Assembly (NCBI GenBank): GCA_903844135.1
Contig: CAIMSN010000102.1
Location: 46,334 to 110,333, forward strand
Direction: 5' to 3'
Length of the DNA stretch: 64,000 nt
Source: an uncultured Rhodospirillales bacterium
GTDB lineage: Bacteria; Pseudomonadota; Alphaproteobacteria; Acetobacterales; Acetobacteraceae
The stretch's first letter is position 1. Each line of letters starts with the position of its first letter. The notes below the pieces were generated by a model that was given only the letters and a program-made list of their open reading frames with translations, searched no databases and was not told where the DNA came from. The position numbers were made by a program, and so were the translations under genes. This document shows, piece after piece, positions 35,458-45,025 of this stretch.

Positions 35458-36216
35458 ATGTCAGATGGTAAGATTGCCCTTATTACCGGCGGAAGCCGTG
35501 GCATCGGCCGTAATACTGTGCTTTGCCTCGCCAAGCGTGGTGTCCGATCGATATTCACCTACAACGCAAGTCGGACGGAATCCGACAATGTGGCCGCCCT
35601 GGCTGCCGATACGGGTGCGCTGGCCGTCGCTCTCCAGCTGGATATTAGCGATACTGCTAGTTTCGACGGGTTCGCCGGGAAGGTTCGGGACGCGCTGACC
35701 CGGATGGACGCAGTGCGCTTCGACTATCTGGTTAACAACGCCGGTACGTCATCCAACAGCAGCCTGGAAACGATAACAGAGGCGGAAATGGACGGGCTCT
35801 ACAATGTTCATTTCAAAGGCCCACTGTTCCTGACCCAGGTGCTGCTGCCGCTCATCAATGACGGCGGCCGCATCGTGAATATTTCCTCTGGCCTGGCCCG
35901 CTTTGCCATGCCAAATCGCATAGGGTACGGACCCATTAAGGCGGCCGTGGAATCGTTGAGCCGGAACATGGCTTTGGAGCTGGCGCCGCGTCGGATCACA
36001 GTCAATGTCGTGGCTCCAGGACCGATCGCCACGGATTTCAGTGGCGGCATCGTCCGCGACAATGCCGAGGTCAACAAGATGGTGGCCGGGCACACGGCGC
36101 TGGGCCGAGCGGGATTGCCGGAAGATGTCGGCCCGGTGATCGCTGGGCTTCTCTCCGACGATTTCGGCTGGGTCAACGCCCAACGGATCGAGGTCTCCGG
36201 CGGCATGCATATCTGA
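35458..36216 (+). CDS. SDR oxidoreductase (FabG-like)
   Basis: 252 aa. TGGSRGIGRNTVLCL, NNAGTSSN, ISSGLARF, YGPIK (Tyr-Lys) and the C-terminal GWVNAQRIEVSGGMHI. Structure and C-terminal SGG are those of FabG-like reductases. It is divergent from the AraC_N-type gene 153 bp away. Confidence 0.92.
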   Translation: MSDGKIALITGGSRGIGRNTVLCLAKRGVRSIFTYNASRTESDNVAALAADTGALAVALQLDISDTASFDGFAGKVRDALTRMDAVRFDYLVNNAGTSSNSSLETITEAEMDGLYNVHFKGPLFLTQVLLPLINDGGRIVNISSGLARFAMPNRIGYGPIKAAVESLSRNMALELAPRRITVNVVAPGPIATDFSGGIVRDNAEVNKMVAGHTALGRAGLPEDVGPVIAGLLSDDFGWVNAQRIEVSGGMHI

Positions 36217-36235
36217 CCTTCTGCGCCGGCCCTGG

Positions 36236-36757
36236 ATGACGGGGCCGGAGACGACCCATCCGGTGGAGCCGCCTCGGGATATTCGATCGGATCCTCGCTG
36301 CCCGGTCGAGGAGGCAGGCGTGCCGGAGTGGCTGCTGATCGACAGCACGCATCTCAAGGCTCACCGGACCGCGGCCAGCCTGCTCAAAAAGGGGATCGAC
36401 GCATGCGTCGATCTCGATGCATCGGACGGACCAAAGGCGGCTTGAATTTCAAGCTGCACGCGGTGTGCGGCGGCCAGGGCCGTCCGGTCGTCATGATGCT
36501 TACCGAGGGACAGATGAACGACCACAAAGGGGCTACGCTCATGTTGCACGCGCTCCCTCCGACGGCCGAGCTGCTCGGCGGCGGATACGATAGCGACGGG
36601 TTCCGCGAAGGGCTGGGAAGCCGTCGGATCAAGGCCTGCAGTCTGTCGACAAGCTGATTGAAGGACTGGCTACGCCTAGCCAACCGCTACGATCGGTGCG
36701 CGCACGCCTTCTTTTCGCCGATCTACATCGCCGCAATCATCACGTTCTGGCTGCCAC
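36236..36757 (+). pseudogene. IS5-family transposase remnant
   Basis: Three frames together give VPEWLLIDSTHLKAHRTAAS (first Asp), RSIGRTKGGLNFKLHAVCGG, QGRPVVMMLTEGQMNDHKGA, LLGGGYDSDGFREGL (second Asp region) and KDWLRLANRYDRCAHAFFSP at the C-terminus. There is a frameshift near 36415-36430. About 30 residues with the catalytic Glu are missing near 36655. It begins immediately after the FabG-like SDR. Confidence 0.8.
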
Positions 36758-37211
36758 AAAGAGTCCTGAGCCTAGACAGCTCGTCAAGAAGAGGCATCCT
36801 TATTTGGCGCGAGACATCCGACCGTTTAGCTGTGGTTTCGAGCGGCACTTGGACCGTCGTCCGAGCCAACGGTCTGGCGTCGAGCCGGTTGCGCGAGGAT
36901 CGCGACATGCTCGGCAACGCCGTTCGGCGATATCGTCCGTAACGCGAGCTTCATGGGAGGCCGGGAATACGAGGCCATCGCCGGATCCGACGCCCGAGTG
37001 CTGACGGCCACGGGACTAACTCCCGCGTTGCAAACCGGGGCAATGGCACTGCCGTCGTTTGCCACCGAGGGACCGTTCGCGGGCAGGACCGGATTGCGAC
37101 CGTCGCCTGCGTCATAGGCCGTTATGGATAGCGAGTTTCTGCGGTCGAGAGGGCGCAACCTAAACGGCCTTAAAATCCCCCCGATGTTGCTCACTTTTGG
37201 CACGGAGTCTT
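36758..37211. other. Decayed DNA between IS remnants
   Basis: No product is recognisable in any frame, and the stretch looks like fused fragments of old mobile elements. Confidence 0.35.
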
Positions 37212-37340
37212 CTTGCGCGGTGTTTTGGATGCCGGCTATCAGGAGCCGCGGGTCGTGGCAGCCAGCCCGATCCGGGGTGAGATCGTGCACAAGCCAGAGG
37301 AGCAGGTGGGCTTCACGGTTCGCGCCCCGGCAGCCGCCGG
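37212..37340 (+). pseudogene. IS5-family transposase C-terminal fragment (copy 1)
   Basis: The frame gives DAGYQEPRVVAASPIRGEI and VHKPEEQVGFTVRAP, closely matching the fragment at 39.69-39.80 kb (QGPRVAAASPIRVEIVRKP). It is the second-aspartate region of an IS5-type transposase without the rest of the gene. Confidence 0.7.
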
Positions 37341-37567
37341 TAAACCAGGGTCCGGTCAGTGGGAAGTTCTGCTTTTGGGCAGCCTGTGGTCACCAGTCCC
37401 GCCAGGAACGGCCTTGCGGCACGGCGCCAGCCTCATCGGCGTCACGCATCCAGGGGCCGTCGCCAGCCGATAACAGAAGAGGCGGCTGTGCGGAGGATGC
37501 GTGCGGCACAGACGTATGGCCGCCGCCGAGGTCATGGCGACGCTGCACCCGCAGGATCAGGTAGCGG

Positions 37568-37846
37568 TCACGCTCGACCCCAAGCCCGCGTCTGCTCAGG
37601 TCGATAGATCCGCCGCCATTCGGTCGTTGCGCCAATCTCGAAGGCTTCCTTGGTCTGCTGCGCAATCGCGGGGGAGATCTCGGCCTTTCTGAGGCTCTCG
37701 CGCATCCTGGCTGTGGCTTCGCCGAGCTCTTTCTCAAACTCGGCAGGTGTCAGGCCCACGCACATGCGGGCGACGTGAACACCGCCGGTAAACGCGGTGT
37801 CAGTATCCTCGGGCGACAACACGTCCGAGGAGGCAGCGCGGGTCAT
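37568..37846 (-). CDS. Hypothetical protein downstream of MucR gene
   Basis: 92 aa from ATG 37846, which follows GAGGGAG; upstream in-frame ATG 37879 lacks a site. Sequence: acidic N-terminus (DVLSPEDTDTAFTG), then VHVARMCVGLTPAEFEKELG and a helical ATARMRESLRKAEI/AIAQQTKEAFEIG region. No known domain recognised. It probably forms an operon with the MucR-like gene 61 bp upstream. Confidence 0.5.
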   Translation of the reverse strand: MTRAASSDVLSPEDTDTAFTGGVHVARMCVGLTPAEFEKELGEATARMRESLRKAEISPAIAQQTKEAFEIGATTEWRRIYRPEQTRAWGRA

Positions 37847-37907
37847 GAAGACTCCCTCGACATAGATGCCTTGCCTCATTGGACGGCCGGCGTCTGGTGC
37901 GGCCAAG

Positions 37908-38345
37908 TCAGCCTTTGCGCTTGCGCCCCGGTCTCGTGGGCTGCTCCGCCTCTGATGATCGTCCCAGCCCGATCTTCCTCGCCAGGTCTGACCGACGCGC
38001 GGCGTAATTGGGTGCCACCATCGGGTAGTCCGACGGAAGACCCCAGCGTTCCCGGTATTGCGCCGGGGTCATGCCAAAGGCGGTGTGCAGATGCCGCTTG
38101 AGCATCTTGAGCTTCCTGCCGTCCTCCAGGCAGACCACGTAGTCGGGGAAGACGCTTTTCCTGATCGGGACCGCGGGCTCGAGCTTTTCCGGCACCACAG
38201 GGGGCGAGGTCGCGCCAGCGAGCGCGGCATACACAGCATTGATGAGCTGGGTCAGGCCCTCGGCAGGCACCGCGTGGTGTCCCAAGTGCGCAGAGACTAT
38301 CTGAGCGGTGAGCTTGAGTAGCTGATCGTTGTTTGGCTCGGCCAT
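37908..38345 (-). CDS. MucR/Ros-family zinc-finger transcriptional regulator
   Basis: 145 aa from ATG 38345. N-terminal helix LLKLTAQIVSAHLGHHAVPA, then PIRKSVFPDYVVCLEDGRKL and KMLKRHLHTAFGMTPAQYRERW, the Ros-type zinc-finger core with its single Cys (VCLEDG), Asp and His residues and the conserved MTP-YR-WGL. The C-terminus is basic (RPGRKRKG). MucR proteins are alphaproteobacterial repressors of xenogeneic and surface genes. It lies between two IS5 transposase fragments. Confidence 0.92.
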   Translation of the reverse strand: MAEPNNDQLLKLTAQIVSAHLGHHAVPAEGLTQLINAVYAALAGATSPPVVPEKLEPAVPIRKSVFPDYVVCLEDGRKLKMLKRHLHTAFGMTPAQYRERWGLPSDYPMVAPNYAARRSDLARKIGLGRSSEAEQPTRPGRKRKG

Positions 38346-38896
38346 GTTGAGTCCGTCACTAGGTTTACCCAACTGTATGGCAGAAAAATCAGTAATGGAA
38401 TGCTCCGACCAGTACTATTTTATCTCACTGAGAGCAGTTGGATCGCTTACGCAGAGTAACTATACGCTCGACTAGAGCGATCCGGCAAACTGACGAACCG
38501 TCTAGTGCTTCAGCGTTCGCGCTACCTCGGCGCTCAACACCTTTCAGCTCCAACTCTGTTCATCAGGATCTCAAATCGCCCGCATTGGGTGCATTTACGA
38601 TGCCGCTTGCGGCAGCCGGCCTAGGTCCCATGCTCGGCGTACCGTAGGGGAAATGGCCCGGTTTGACTTCGCGCACGGGACTGCTCCGCCCACGGCCGCG
38701 CAGTCGTAGAGCACTCAAGCGGGACCGACCTGCGCGACCGCGTAGCTTATGCACTTAGACAACCCACCCGGTCCTGGTCTCGGTCCCGGTGCGGGCGCCC
38801 GGCGCTGCTACGACGAGCACCGGGCGGCTGTGGTTCAGTCGATGTCGGCCGCCGAGGTGATGGCCTGAAACGCCTCCTTGCCATACCGGATTTTTG
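38346..38896. other. Gene-poor stretch upstream of MucR gene
   Basis: No recognisable protein. It includes the probable promoter region of the MucR gene; no clear hairpins or repeats were found. Confidence 0.35.
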
Positions 38897-39136
38897 TCAT
38901 CGATTGCGATCACAAACCGTTCCGGGACCCTCCGGGTGGCAAGAGAGACGTGCATCATTGTTGTCGGCAGGAGGGTTGGAGGAGATAACGGCTGGCCCAT
39001 TATATGGCCGTCCCGAGGGATTCAGGTCGTCTTGCGCCGCCCTGCGCTGGTCGCTGCTCGGAGGCGGCCCGGAACACGCTGCTAGCATGAGAACCAACCC
39101 GATCCATAAGCGCTTGGTAGAACGTCGGGTGATCAT
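38897..39136 (-). CDS. Small putative lipoprotein
   Basis: 79 aa. MITRRSTKRLWIGLVLMLAACSGPPP has a basic N-terminus, hydrophobic core and lipobox LAAC (shown as RLWIGLVLMLAAC), so the mature protein would start at a lipidated Cys near residue 21. The rest is polar (SSNPPADNND) with two Cys (LSCHPEG, VCDRN). AGGAGG lies only two bases before ATG, closer than usual. No homolog recognised. Confidence 0.5.
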   Translation of the reverse strand: MITRRSTKRLWIGLVLMLAACSGPPPSSDQRRAAQDDLNPSGRPYNGPAVISSNPPADNNDARLSCHPEGPGTVCDRNR

Positions 39137-39214
39137 AGCCTCCTGTTCATATGGGAGATTCGCCCAAGCAGCGGAAATAAAACGCTGTCTCCGTTGATCG
39201 TCTTGGTTAGCTTA

Positions 39215-39998
39215 AGTGGACCCCGACCGCCCGCCGGCAGCATAGCCGTGCGGGGCTACGCTATGGAAGCGATCTGACCGATGCCGAGCGGGCCGTTCTC
39301 GGTCCTTTTGTCCCGCCGGATGCCAAGTGCGGCCGGGAGCGGGCCCACCCGATGCGGGAGGTGGTGAACGCCATGTTCTACGTTCTGCGCGGCGGCATCG
39401 CGTGGCGGCTGATGCCCGACACGTTTCCGTTCTAGCGCACTGCATACCGCTGATTTGCCCGGCCGCGCGACGACGGCACTTGGGAGACGATCAACCATCA
39501 TCTCGTCATGCGCGACCGCGAGCGGGCGAGCCGGGAGACCAGCCCGACTGCCGCCGTGATGGACGGCCAAAGCGTGAAGATACGCACGGCCGGGCGCCGA
39601 AGCTCCAGGCCCATGCGCCCGACATCCGGGACCGTAATGGGGCCGGCCCGTTGCTAAGGGTGTAGCGTCCAAGCTGGCCTTTCGTGGGGCTCGCTTAGGC
39701 CGATCCCGGCTATCAGGGGCCGCGGGTCGCGGCAGCCAGCCCGATCCGGGTTGAGATCGTGCGCAAGCCAAAGGGACAGGTGGGCTTCACGATCCACGCA
39801 CGACGCTGGGAAGTGGAGCGGTCCTTCGCTTGGATCAACCGAAACCGTCGGCTGGCAAGAGATATCAAGGCCACCTTCGACCCAGCACAGGCCCTCCTCT
39901 AAACGAGAGAAGGAAGCGGCGGGCGTGATGGGGCGCTTGCATACGCTGCTCGGCTTCGCCCCACTGCCTGCGCAGACCAGGGCAGCTACCTTGCATGC
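39215..39998 (+). pseudogene. IS5-family transposase remnant (copy 2)
   Basis: Frames together give YGSDLTDAERAVLGPFVPP, MREVVNAMFYVLRGGIAWRL, a stop after DTFPF, MRDRERASRETSPTAAVMDG (first Asp), SVKI, then GPRVAAASPIRVEIVRKPKG and RRWEVERSFAWINRNRRLAR (catalytic Glu). Several stops and a large internal deletion break it. Similar sequence is at 37.2-37.34 kb. Confidence 0.8.
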
Positions 39999-40069
39999 CG
40001 GTACTCCTTCACCCTGGCGCACCCGATAATCGGGTTGTCACGTTAACCAAGCTCGAGTATTAGGTTGTC

Positions 40070-40862
40070 ATGTCATTCCCTCACTCAAATCAGATTGATG
40101 TCTTAATCACGGGCGGATCAGCCGGGATTGGACTAGGCCTGGCTCGTCGATATCTCGCCATGGGCGCGCGGGTCCTTGTGACAGACCGCGACGCCACGAA
40201 GTTAGAGGCAGTTGCCGCGCAGCATAACGGCTTACTTACGCTCGTCTGCGACATCGCTGTGCCTTCGGAACGGATAACGTTCGCTGATCGAGTCGGTGAT
40301 GTACTACCCGAACTCTCGGTGGTCATCAACAACGCCGGCATTCAACGGCGCGTATCGATCGCAGCAGACGCTGCTCTTTGGGCTGAGAAACAGAATGAAA
40401 TCGACATCCTCTTGGCCGGGCCAATCCATTCTAAACAGCCTGCTCGTTCCAGAGATGCTGAACCGTGGCCAAGGCGGCGTGATCGTAAATGTTACGTCTG
40501 GAGGTGCGTATGTCCCGCAGCCGTTTGCCCCCATCTACAGTGCCTGCAAGGCGGCTTTACACAGCTACACCGTCACCCTTCGCCATGCGCTAGCCAACAC
40601 TAATATTCGCGTTAAGGAGCTTATTCCGCCCGCTTTGGCGACAGGCTTAGCCGGTCCTGGCGCAAACCGTGGCGTTCCACTCGACAATTTTTGCGACGCC
40701 GTTTTTCCAGCGCTTGTTCACGGAGACGACGATGAAATCGGTTTCGGACTAACTGCGACTGATGAATTTGGGACCGCGATAGCATTCTATCGCAATATGT
40801 TTGATAACTTCTCGCGGCGTTTTCCGGTTGCCATATATGCCAGCGGCCCAGAAAATTCATAA
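40070..40862 (+). pseudogene. SDR gene with single-base frameshift
   Basis: The first frame reads MSFPHSNQIDVLITGG, GGSAGIGLGLARRYLAMGA, NNAGIQRR and IDILLAGPIHSKQ. A second frame continues LNSLLVPEMLNRGQGGVIVN, VTSGGAYVP, YSACK and ends ASGPENS. Deleting one base near 40431 (ATCCATTCTAAACAG) restores IHLNSLLVPEML. The catalytic residues are otherwise intact, so the mutation looks recent. Its end overlaps the next gene (MarR) by 26 bp. Confidence 0.85.
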
Positions 40863-41301
40863 TGCGTCCGCGTCGCCACTTAACGCTGAGGAGCTTGCAA
40901 CTTGGAACGCCCTCAAGCATCTGAGCGAGAGGGCATTTCGCCTGGTAGGGCAAGCGATTGAAACAGCCACTGGCTTATCTGCGGCAGATTACGGCATCCT
41001 CTCGCGGCTGGACGATAGTAGCCACGGCCTTCTGCAACAACATGAACTGATGAAGTCGCTAGGTTGGCATAAAGCGCGACTATCCCAACAATTGACACGC
41101 ATGGAAGCGCGCTTGTTGGTCTCGCGGGAAGCACGTACGCCGAGAGAGGGTGTAACCGTTAAGATACTCCCGAGTGGCAGAGAGGCCATTCTAGCCGGCC
41201 GGCCTGTCCACGCCGCCTCGATCCGACGACATATCCTCAACCACCTTCGGCCTGACGAAGCGCGGTTGATCGTCGAGATCGTCAAGCGGCTGGACGAGTA
41301 G
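40837..41301 (+). CDS. MarR-family regulator
   Basis: 154 aa from ATG 40837. Winged helix: GLSAADYGILSRLDDSSHGL, LLQQHELMKSLGWHKARLSQ and LTRMEARLLVSREARTPREG. Its start lies inside the 3' end of the frameshifted SDR gene, so the two were once an operon. The regulator itself looks intact. Confidence 0.88.
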   Translation: MPAAQKIHNASASPLNAEELATWNALKHLSERAFRLVGQAIETATGLSAADYGILSRLDDSSHGLLQQHELMKSLGWHKARLSQQLTRMEARLLVSREARTPREGVTVKILPSGREAILAGRPVHAASIRRHILNHLRPDEARLIVEIVKRLDE

Positions 41302-41322
41302 CAAATTGAGGATTGCCCATAG

Positions 41323-42003
41323 ATGCCCCACCCGCTTGATCGTCCAATCTGGAACTCTCTTACACATAGGCAAGCAGCCTTTTCGCTCGACGCTGGCGGG
41401 ATCATCCGCCGCTTCGATGCTGCTTTCGCTCCGTTTGCGGCTAGTGCGGATGGCACGCCCGAAAGTCTAGTTGATCTGGCCGTCCTCGTGTCCGAAGGGC
41501 AAACCATTATTTTGCAGCAGGCTGAACAAATTCAGCCCCCACCTGGATTGTCTCTTCTACGATCAGCGCTGACTGTTCAAATGGTAGCAAAGAAGATCGA
41601 AGGTCCGTCTCCGGATTTCCATTTCGAAGAACTGGTTGCCACAGACGCTCCAGAGATGCTGGAGCTTGCTTCTGTAACTAAGCCGGGCCCATTTGGGAAG
41701 AGAACGCACGAGTTGGGTCGTTTTCTTGGCGTCCGACATCATGGACGGCTGGTGGCGATGGCAGGTGAGCGGATGAAGCCGGGATTATTCACCGAGATCA
41801 GCGGTGTCTGCACCCATCCAGATTATCGCGGGAAGGGGTATGCAGCGGGTTTAATGCGAGAAGTAGGGCGGGACATCCTGGCAAGAGGTGAGACGCCATT
41901 TCTTCATGCCTTCGCGGACAACGTTGGCGCAATCGCCCTTTACCAGCGACTTGGATTCGTCACCCGTTGGCAGCCATGGCTTATGGTGCTGGCACGCTCT
42001 TGA
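41323..42003 (+). CDS. GNAT-family N-acetyltransferase (FR47-like)
   Basis: 226 aa. The C-terminal half has GVCTHPDYRGKGYAAGLMRE (acetyl-CoA loop R-G-K-G-Y-A) and HAFADNVGAIALYQRLGFV, the FR47-like signature. The N-terminal 90 residues are a less conserved partner domain. It follows the MarR gene by 21 bp on the same strand. Confidence 0.9.
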   Translation: MPHPLDRPIWNSLTHRQAAFSLDAGGIIRRFDAAFAPFAASADGTPESLVDLAVLVSEGQTIILQQAEQIQPPPGLSLLRSALTVQMVAKKIEGPSPDFHFEELVATDAPEMLELASVTKPGPFGKRTHELGRFLGVRHHGRLVAMAGERMKPGLFTEISGVCTHPDYRGKGYAAGLMREVGRDILARGETPFLHAFADNVGAIALYQRLGFVTRWQPWLMVLARS

Positions 42004-42058
42004 GAGACTGGGCTTGGAGCGTCAAAGCGCCGGGATTGATTGAACCGTTTGGAGTAGA

Positions 42059-42883
42059 TTAGTTGAACCCAGCGTTTGCTTGCAGAACACCTGTGCAGGG
42101 GGGGGCGCTCATCGCATCGCTGCCTCTCTCAGCGCTGGTATGCTTGCAATATTTCTCAATGTCGTAGCGCTTAGGAGCGCTGACCTTATCCATTTGTCGA
42201 CCGCTCATGGCAGCGAGCGGCACCGGGAACGGCATCTCCATCGGCCGGCCGGTCTTGGTGTCGGTGCCGCTCAGCGCCATCCACCAGGCATCGCCGCGGC
42301 GGACCAGATGCTGCTCCAGGGTGAGGGCTGCGTAGCTGCGCATCCGCAGCGGGCGATACATCAGCAGGGCAATCATCAGCCCGTCGCGATACAGGATCGC
42401 CCGCTGCACCGCGAAGTGCGGATCGCTCGCCCGGGCCCGATCCATGATCTGGATGCCGAGCCCGACCACGGTCTGTGCGTCCTGCATGCGCGAGCGCTTC
42501 TCCCGCACCGGCACTGCCTGGCTGCGCAGGCGATCGGCAGCACGGGCAATCCACTTCCAGTCGTGGCCCGGGGCGATCGCCCGCAGGCTGCGGCTCAGAT
42601 CGTTGACGCGGGTCTGCACGGTCATCGGCGCCAGGCGCAGCGCCGCCGCCTCGGCGTAGGCCTGCACCCGCTCGCGGGTTGCCCGGCTGGCCGGGGTCGA
42701 CGCGGGATCGAGCTGCCCGGTGCGATCGAGCCAGGTGAGCCAGTAGCCATACCCGTCGGTGACCATCTTGCGGCTGGCCTCCGCCCAGCCGGCGGCGACG
42801 CCACCCTCCTCCAGGAAGCCTGCCGGTTCGAGCGCGGCCTGCCAGGCGGCCTGATCTCGCGCCGGCCATTCCTCGATCGGCAT
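42059..42883 (-). pseudogene. Tyrosine integrase, C-terminal catalytic half missing
   Basis: The 275-codon frame keeps the N-terminal SAM-like region (GYGYWLTWLDRTGQL), the APGHDWKWIARAADRL segment shared with the 23.5-kb integrase, and the first catalytic Arg region (YRDGLMIALLMYRPLRMRSY). After MEMPFPVPLAA the expected HxxR, LGH and Tyr motifs are absent and the sequence becomes unrelated (MSGRQMDKVSAPKRY). It marks the right edge of the accessory region. Confidence 0.8.
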
Positions 42884-42945
42884 GCGGTGGTTCTCCGCTG
42901 TCTAATTCTAGCGGGGCGTCTCAGCGATCCAGGTGCCCAACCCAA

Positions 42946-43938
42946 CTACAACACCGGCGCATTGACCATCGTGACCTTAATGCAAGCATCTGGGCGCTGC
43001 CCGAGATCGAGCGCTGACAGCCCGTCCTCTAGCGGCAGCGTATGCGTTCGGATGGGAGACAGATCGATGCGGGTGCGCTCGAGAAAGCGGATCGCTGCCG
43101 GCCAGACACCCGGCGAGCCGATGCAGCCAACCACACTTAGGTTGCGCATCTGAATGTTGCCTAGGTGGCTCGATACGGATCGTCCTATGTTGATTCCGAC
43201 CATCGCCACTCGGCCCTCCTCGCGCGCCAGATCAAACACCACGCCCAGGGACCTGTCGTGACCAGAAGCCTCGACCACCAAGTCGGCGCCGTGCCCGTCG
43301 GTCTCCCGTCTCACGCATTCGACCAACCCGGGCTCGGACGGGTCGAGCGCAATCGCGGCACCAAGGCGCAGCGCCGCCTCGCGCCGGTGCCCGATTGGAT
43401 CGACGACGATCACTCGTGCACCGCTGCCGATGGCGGCGGCGGCACTCATCAGGCCAATGGTACCCCCGCCGGAGACCAGCACGGTTTGGCTTGCGTCCGT
43501 CCCGCCGGCTCTTTGCACTGCATAGTAGCCGCAGGTAAAAGGCTCGATGAACGAGGCGGTAAGATCATCAATGTCGTCCGGAAGATGGTGTAACCATTCC
43601 GGGCGCGCCACGAAGAATTGACGATAGGCGCCATCGAGCGAGAAGCCGAAATGGTGTAACCGGTCGGGCAGGCGAACAACGCATTCGCCGACGACCCGGT
43701 CGCCCACCGAAAATCCCTGCACCGAGCCTCCGACCGCGGCTACGCGGCCGGACCATTCGTGGCCCGGCGTTATCGGATAGGAGATTGGTATGATGTAGCG
43801 ACCGGCCAGCAATTCGTAGTCGGAATGGCAGATGCCGACTGCGGCGAGCTCGATCAGTATTTCGCCCTCGCCAATCTCTGGAACTGGCGTATCGACAAGA
43901 ATCGGGCGGTTTGGGGCTTCGAATATCAGGCTTTTCAT
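42946..43938 (-). CDS. Zinc-type alcohol dehydrogenase (MDR superfamily)
   Basis: 330 aa from ATG 43938 (GAGGAGAC upstream). Catalytic zinc ligands are in VGICHSDYELL (Cys) and TPGHEWSG (His-Glu). The structural-zinc four-cysteine lobe is absent: the segment CVVRLPDRLHHFGFSLDGAY has one Cys. The NAD-binding SGGGTIGLMSAAAAIGSGA precedes the Asp of VVDPIGH, suggesting NAD preference. Similar enzymes oxidise polyols or L-threonine. It is the last gene of the minus-strand operon, 68 bp after the Gfo/Idh/MocA gene. Confidence 0.9.
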   Translation of the reverse strand: MKSLIFEAPNRPILVDTPVPEIGEGEILIELAAVGICHSDYELLAGRYIIPISYPITPGHEWSGRVAAVGGSVQGFSVGDRVVGECVVRLPDRLHHFGFSLDGAYRQFFVARPEWLHHLPDDIDDLTASFIEPFTCGYYAVQRAGGTDASQTVLVSGGGTIGLMSAAAAIGSGARVIVVDPIGHRREAALRLGAAIALDPSEPGLVECVRRETDGHGADLVVEASGHDRSLGVVFDLAREEGRVAMVGINIGRSVSSHLGNIQMRNLSVVGCIGSPGVWPAAIRFLERTRIDLSPIRTHTLPLEDGLSALDLGQRPDACIKVTMVNAPVL

Positions 43939-44006
43939 GAGCGTCTCCTCAGCATCGTGCCGGCCGGACGTCCCGGCGCCGTCTCGCGCGTGTTTGTGGG
44001 CGCGTC

Positions 44007-45011
44007 TCAGCCGACGGTTTCGGCCCGGCCTGATCTCGCCGAACGGATGATTGCTTCCAGTAGGCTGATATTGTCGATCATCTCCTGGCCGGTTATCGGA
44101 TAAGGTGCAGTGCCACGCACGGCGTGGCCGAATGCGGCGAGATTTGCGGCGACCGCTTCTGCCTTACCGACCGTTTCGGTTCGAATCGGTGCCCCGGTCT
44201 CGCCGCTGGTTACGACCCAGCCGTCTGGCGCCTCGACATGGGCGCGATCACGGATCTCGAGCCAGCCCCTGGTCCCATAGACCGCGAAACGCGAAACGAA
44301 CGGAGTGGCCAGGGTCGCGGACACATAGGCGGTGCCGCCAGCCTTGAACCGAACGTAGGCGCTCATGGTATCGCCGGAGGGCAGGGCGGACGCGAGATTC
44401 TCAGTGGTGGCAAGCACCGACGCGGCCGGGCCCATCAGCCGAATTGCAAGGTCGGTCAGATGGATACCGGTCGCGGTCATGCCGCCCGCGGGCGCTTGGT
44501 CTGGATGCAACCGCCAATTCGATGGGTCCAGGCCGAGGAATTTGTCGTGGCTAAAGTTCGCCTCGATCTGAAGCAGGCGTCCTAGACGGCCGTTGTCAGC
44601 GGCGTGCAAGAGCTCTGCCATTGGCGGCTCGAAGCGACGCTCGTGACCCATGCCCAGGACTAGCCCCGCTTGCGCGCAAAGGCGCACCGCGTGCTCCGCT
44701 CCGCTCCGGGTAAGTGAAAGCGGCTTCTCGCAGAATACGTGCTTCCCGGCGTTAACCGCCGCCGCGATCTGCGCCTCGTGCAGGGCATGGGGAGTGGCGA
44801 GAATGACCGCCTCAATCGAGGCGTCGGCGACGATCGTATCGAGATCAGCCTCCAGGCGGAGGCCGTGCGTCGCGGCGAAGTCTCGCGCCACGTCCAGCGC
44901 CGGCTCGACGATTGCAACGAGTGCGAGGCTCGTCGGCTGGTCGAGCAGGAGGGTCGCCATTTTGCGCCCCCACCAGCCGAAGCCGACGAGTGCGGTTCTG
45001 ACAGGCTCCAT
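44007..45011 (-). CDS. Gfo/Idh/MocA-family NAD(P)-dependent oxidoreductase
   Basis: 334 aa from ATG 45011, with GGAG 8 bases upstream; a GTG at 45029 overlapping the previous stop (GTGA) is an alternative. TALVGFGWWGRKMATLL is the Rossmann loop, HVFCEKPLSLTR holds the conserved EKP lysine, and TATGIHLTDLAIRLMG provides the family's D/H active-site region. These enzymes oxidise sugars, sugar acids and inositols at a ring hydroxyl. It supports a sugar- or cyclitol-like substrate. Confidence 0.92.
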   Translation of the reverse strand: MEPVRTALVGFGWWGRKMATLLLDQPTSLALVAIVEPALDVARDFAATHGLRLEADLDTIVADASIEAVILATPHALHEAQIAAAVNAGKHVFCEKPLSLTRSGAEHAVRLCAQAGLVLGMGHERRFEPPMAELLHAADNGRLGRLLQIEANFSHDKFLGLDPSNWRLHPDQAPAGGMTATGIHLTDLAIRLMGPAASVLATTENLASALPSGDTMSAYVRFKAGGTAYVSATLATPFVSRFAVYGTRGWLEIRDRAHVEAPDGWVVTSGETGAPIRTETVGKAEAVAANLAAFGHAVRGTAPYPITGQEMIDNISLLEAIIRSARSGRAETVG

Positions 45012-45025
45012 GGGCGCTGCTCCGG

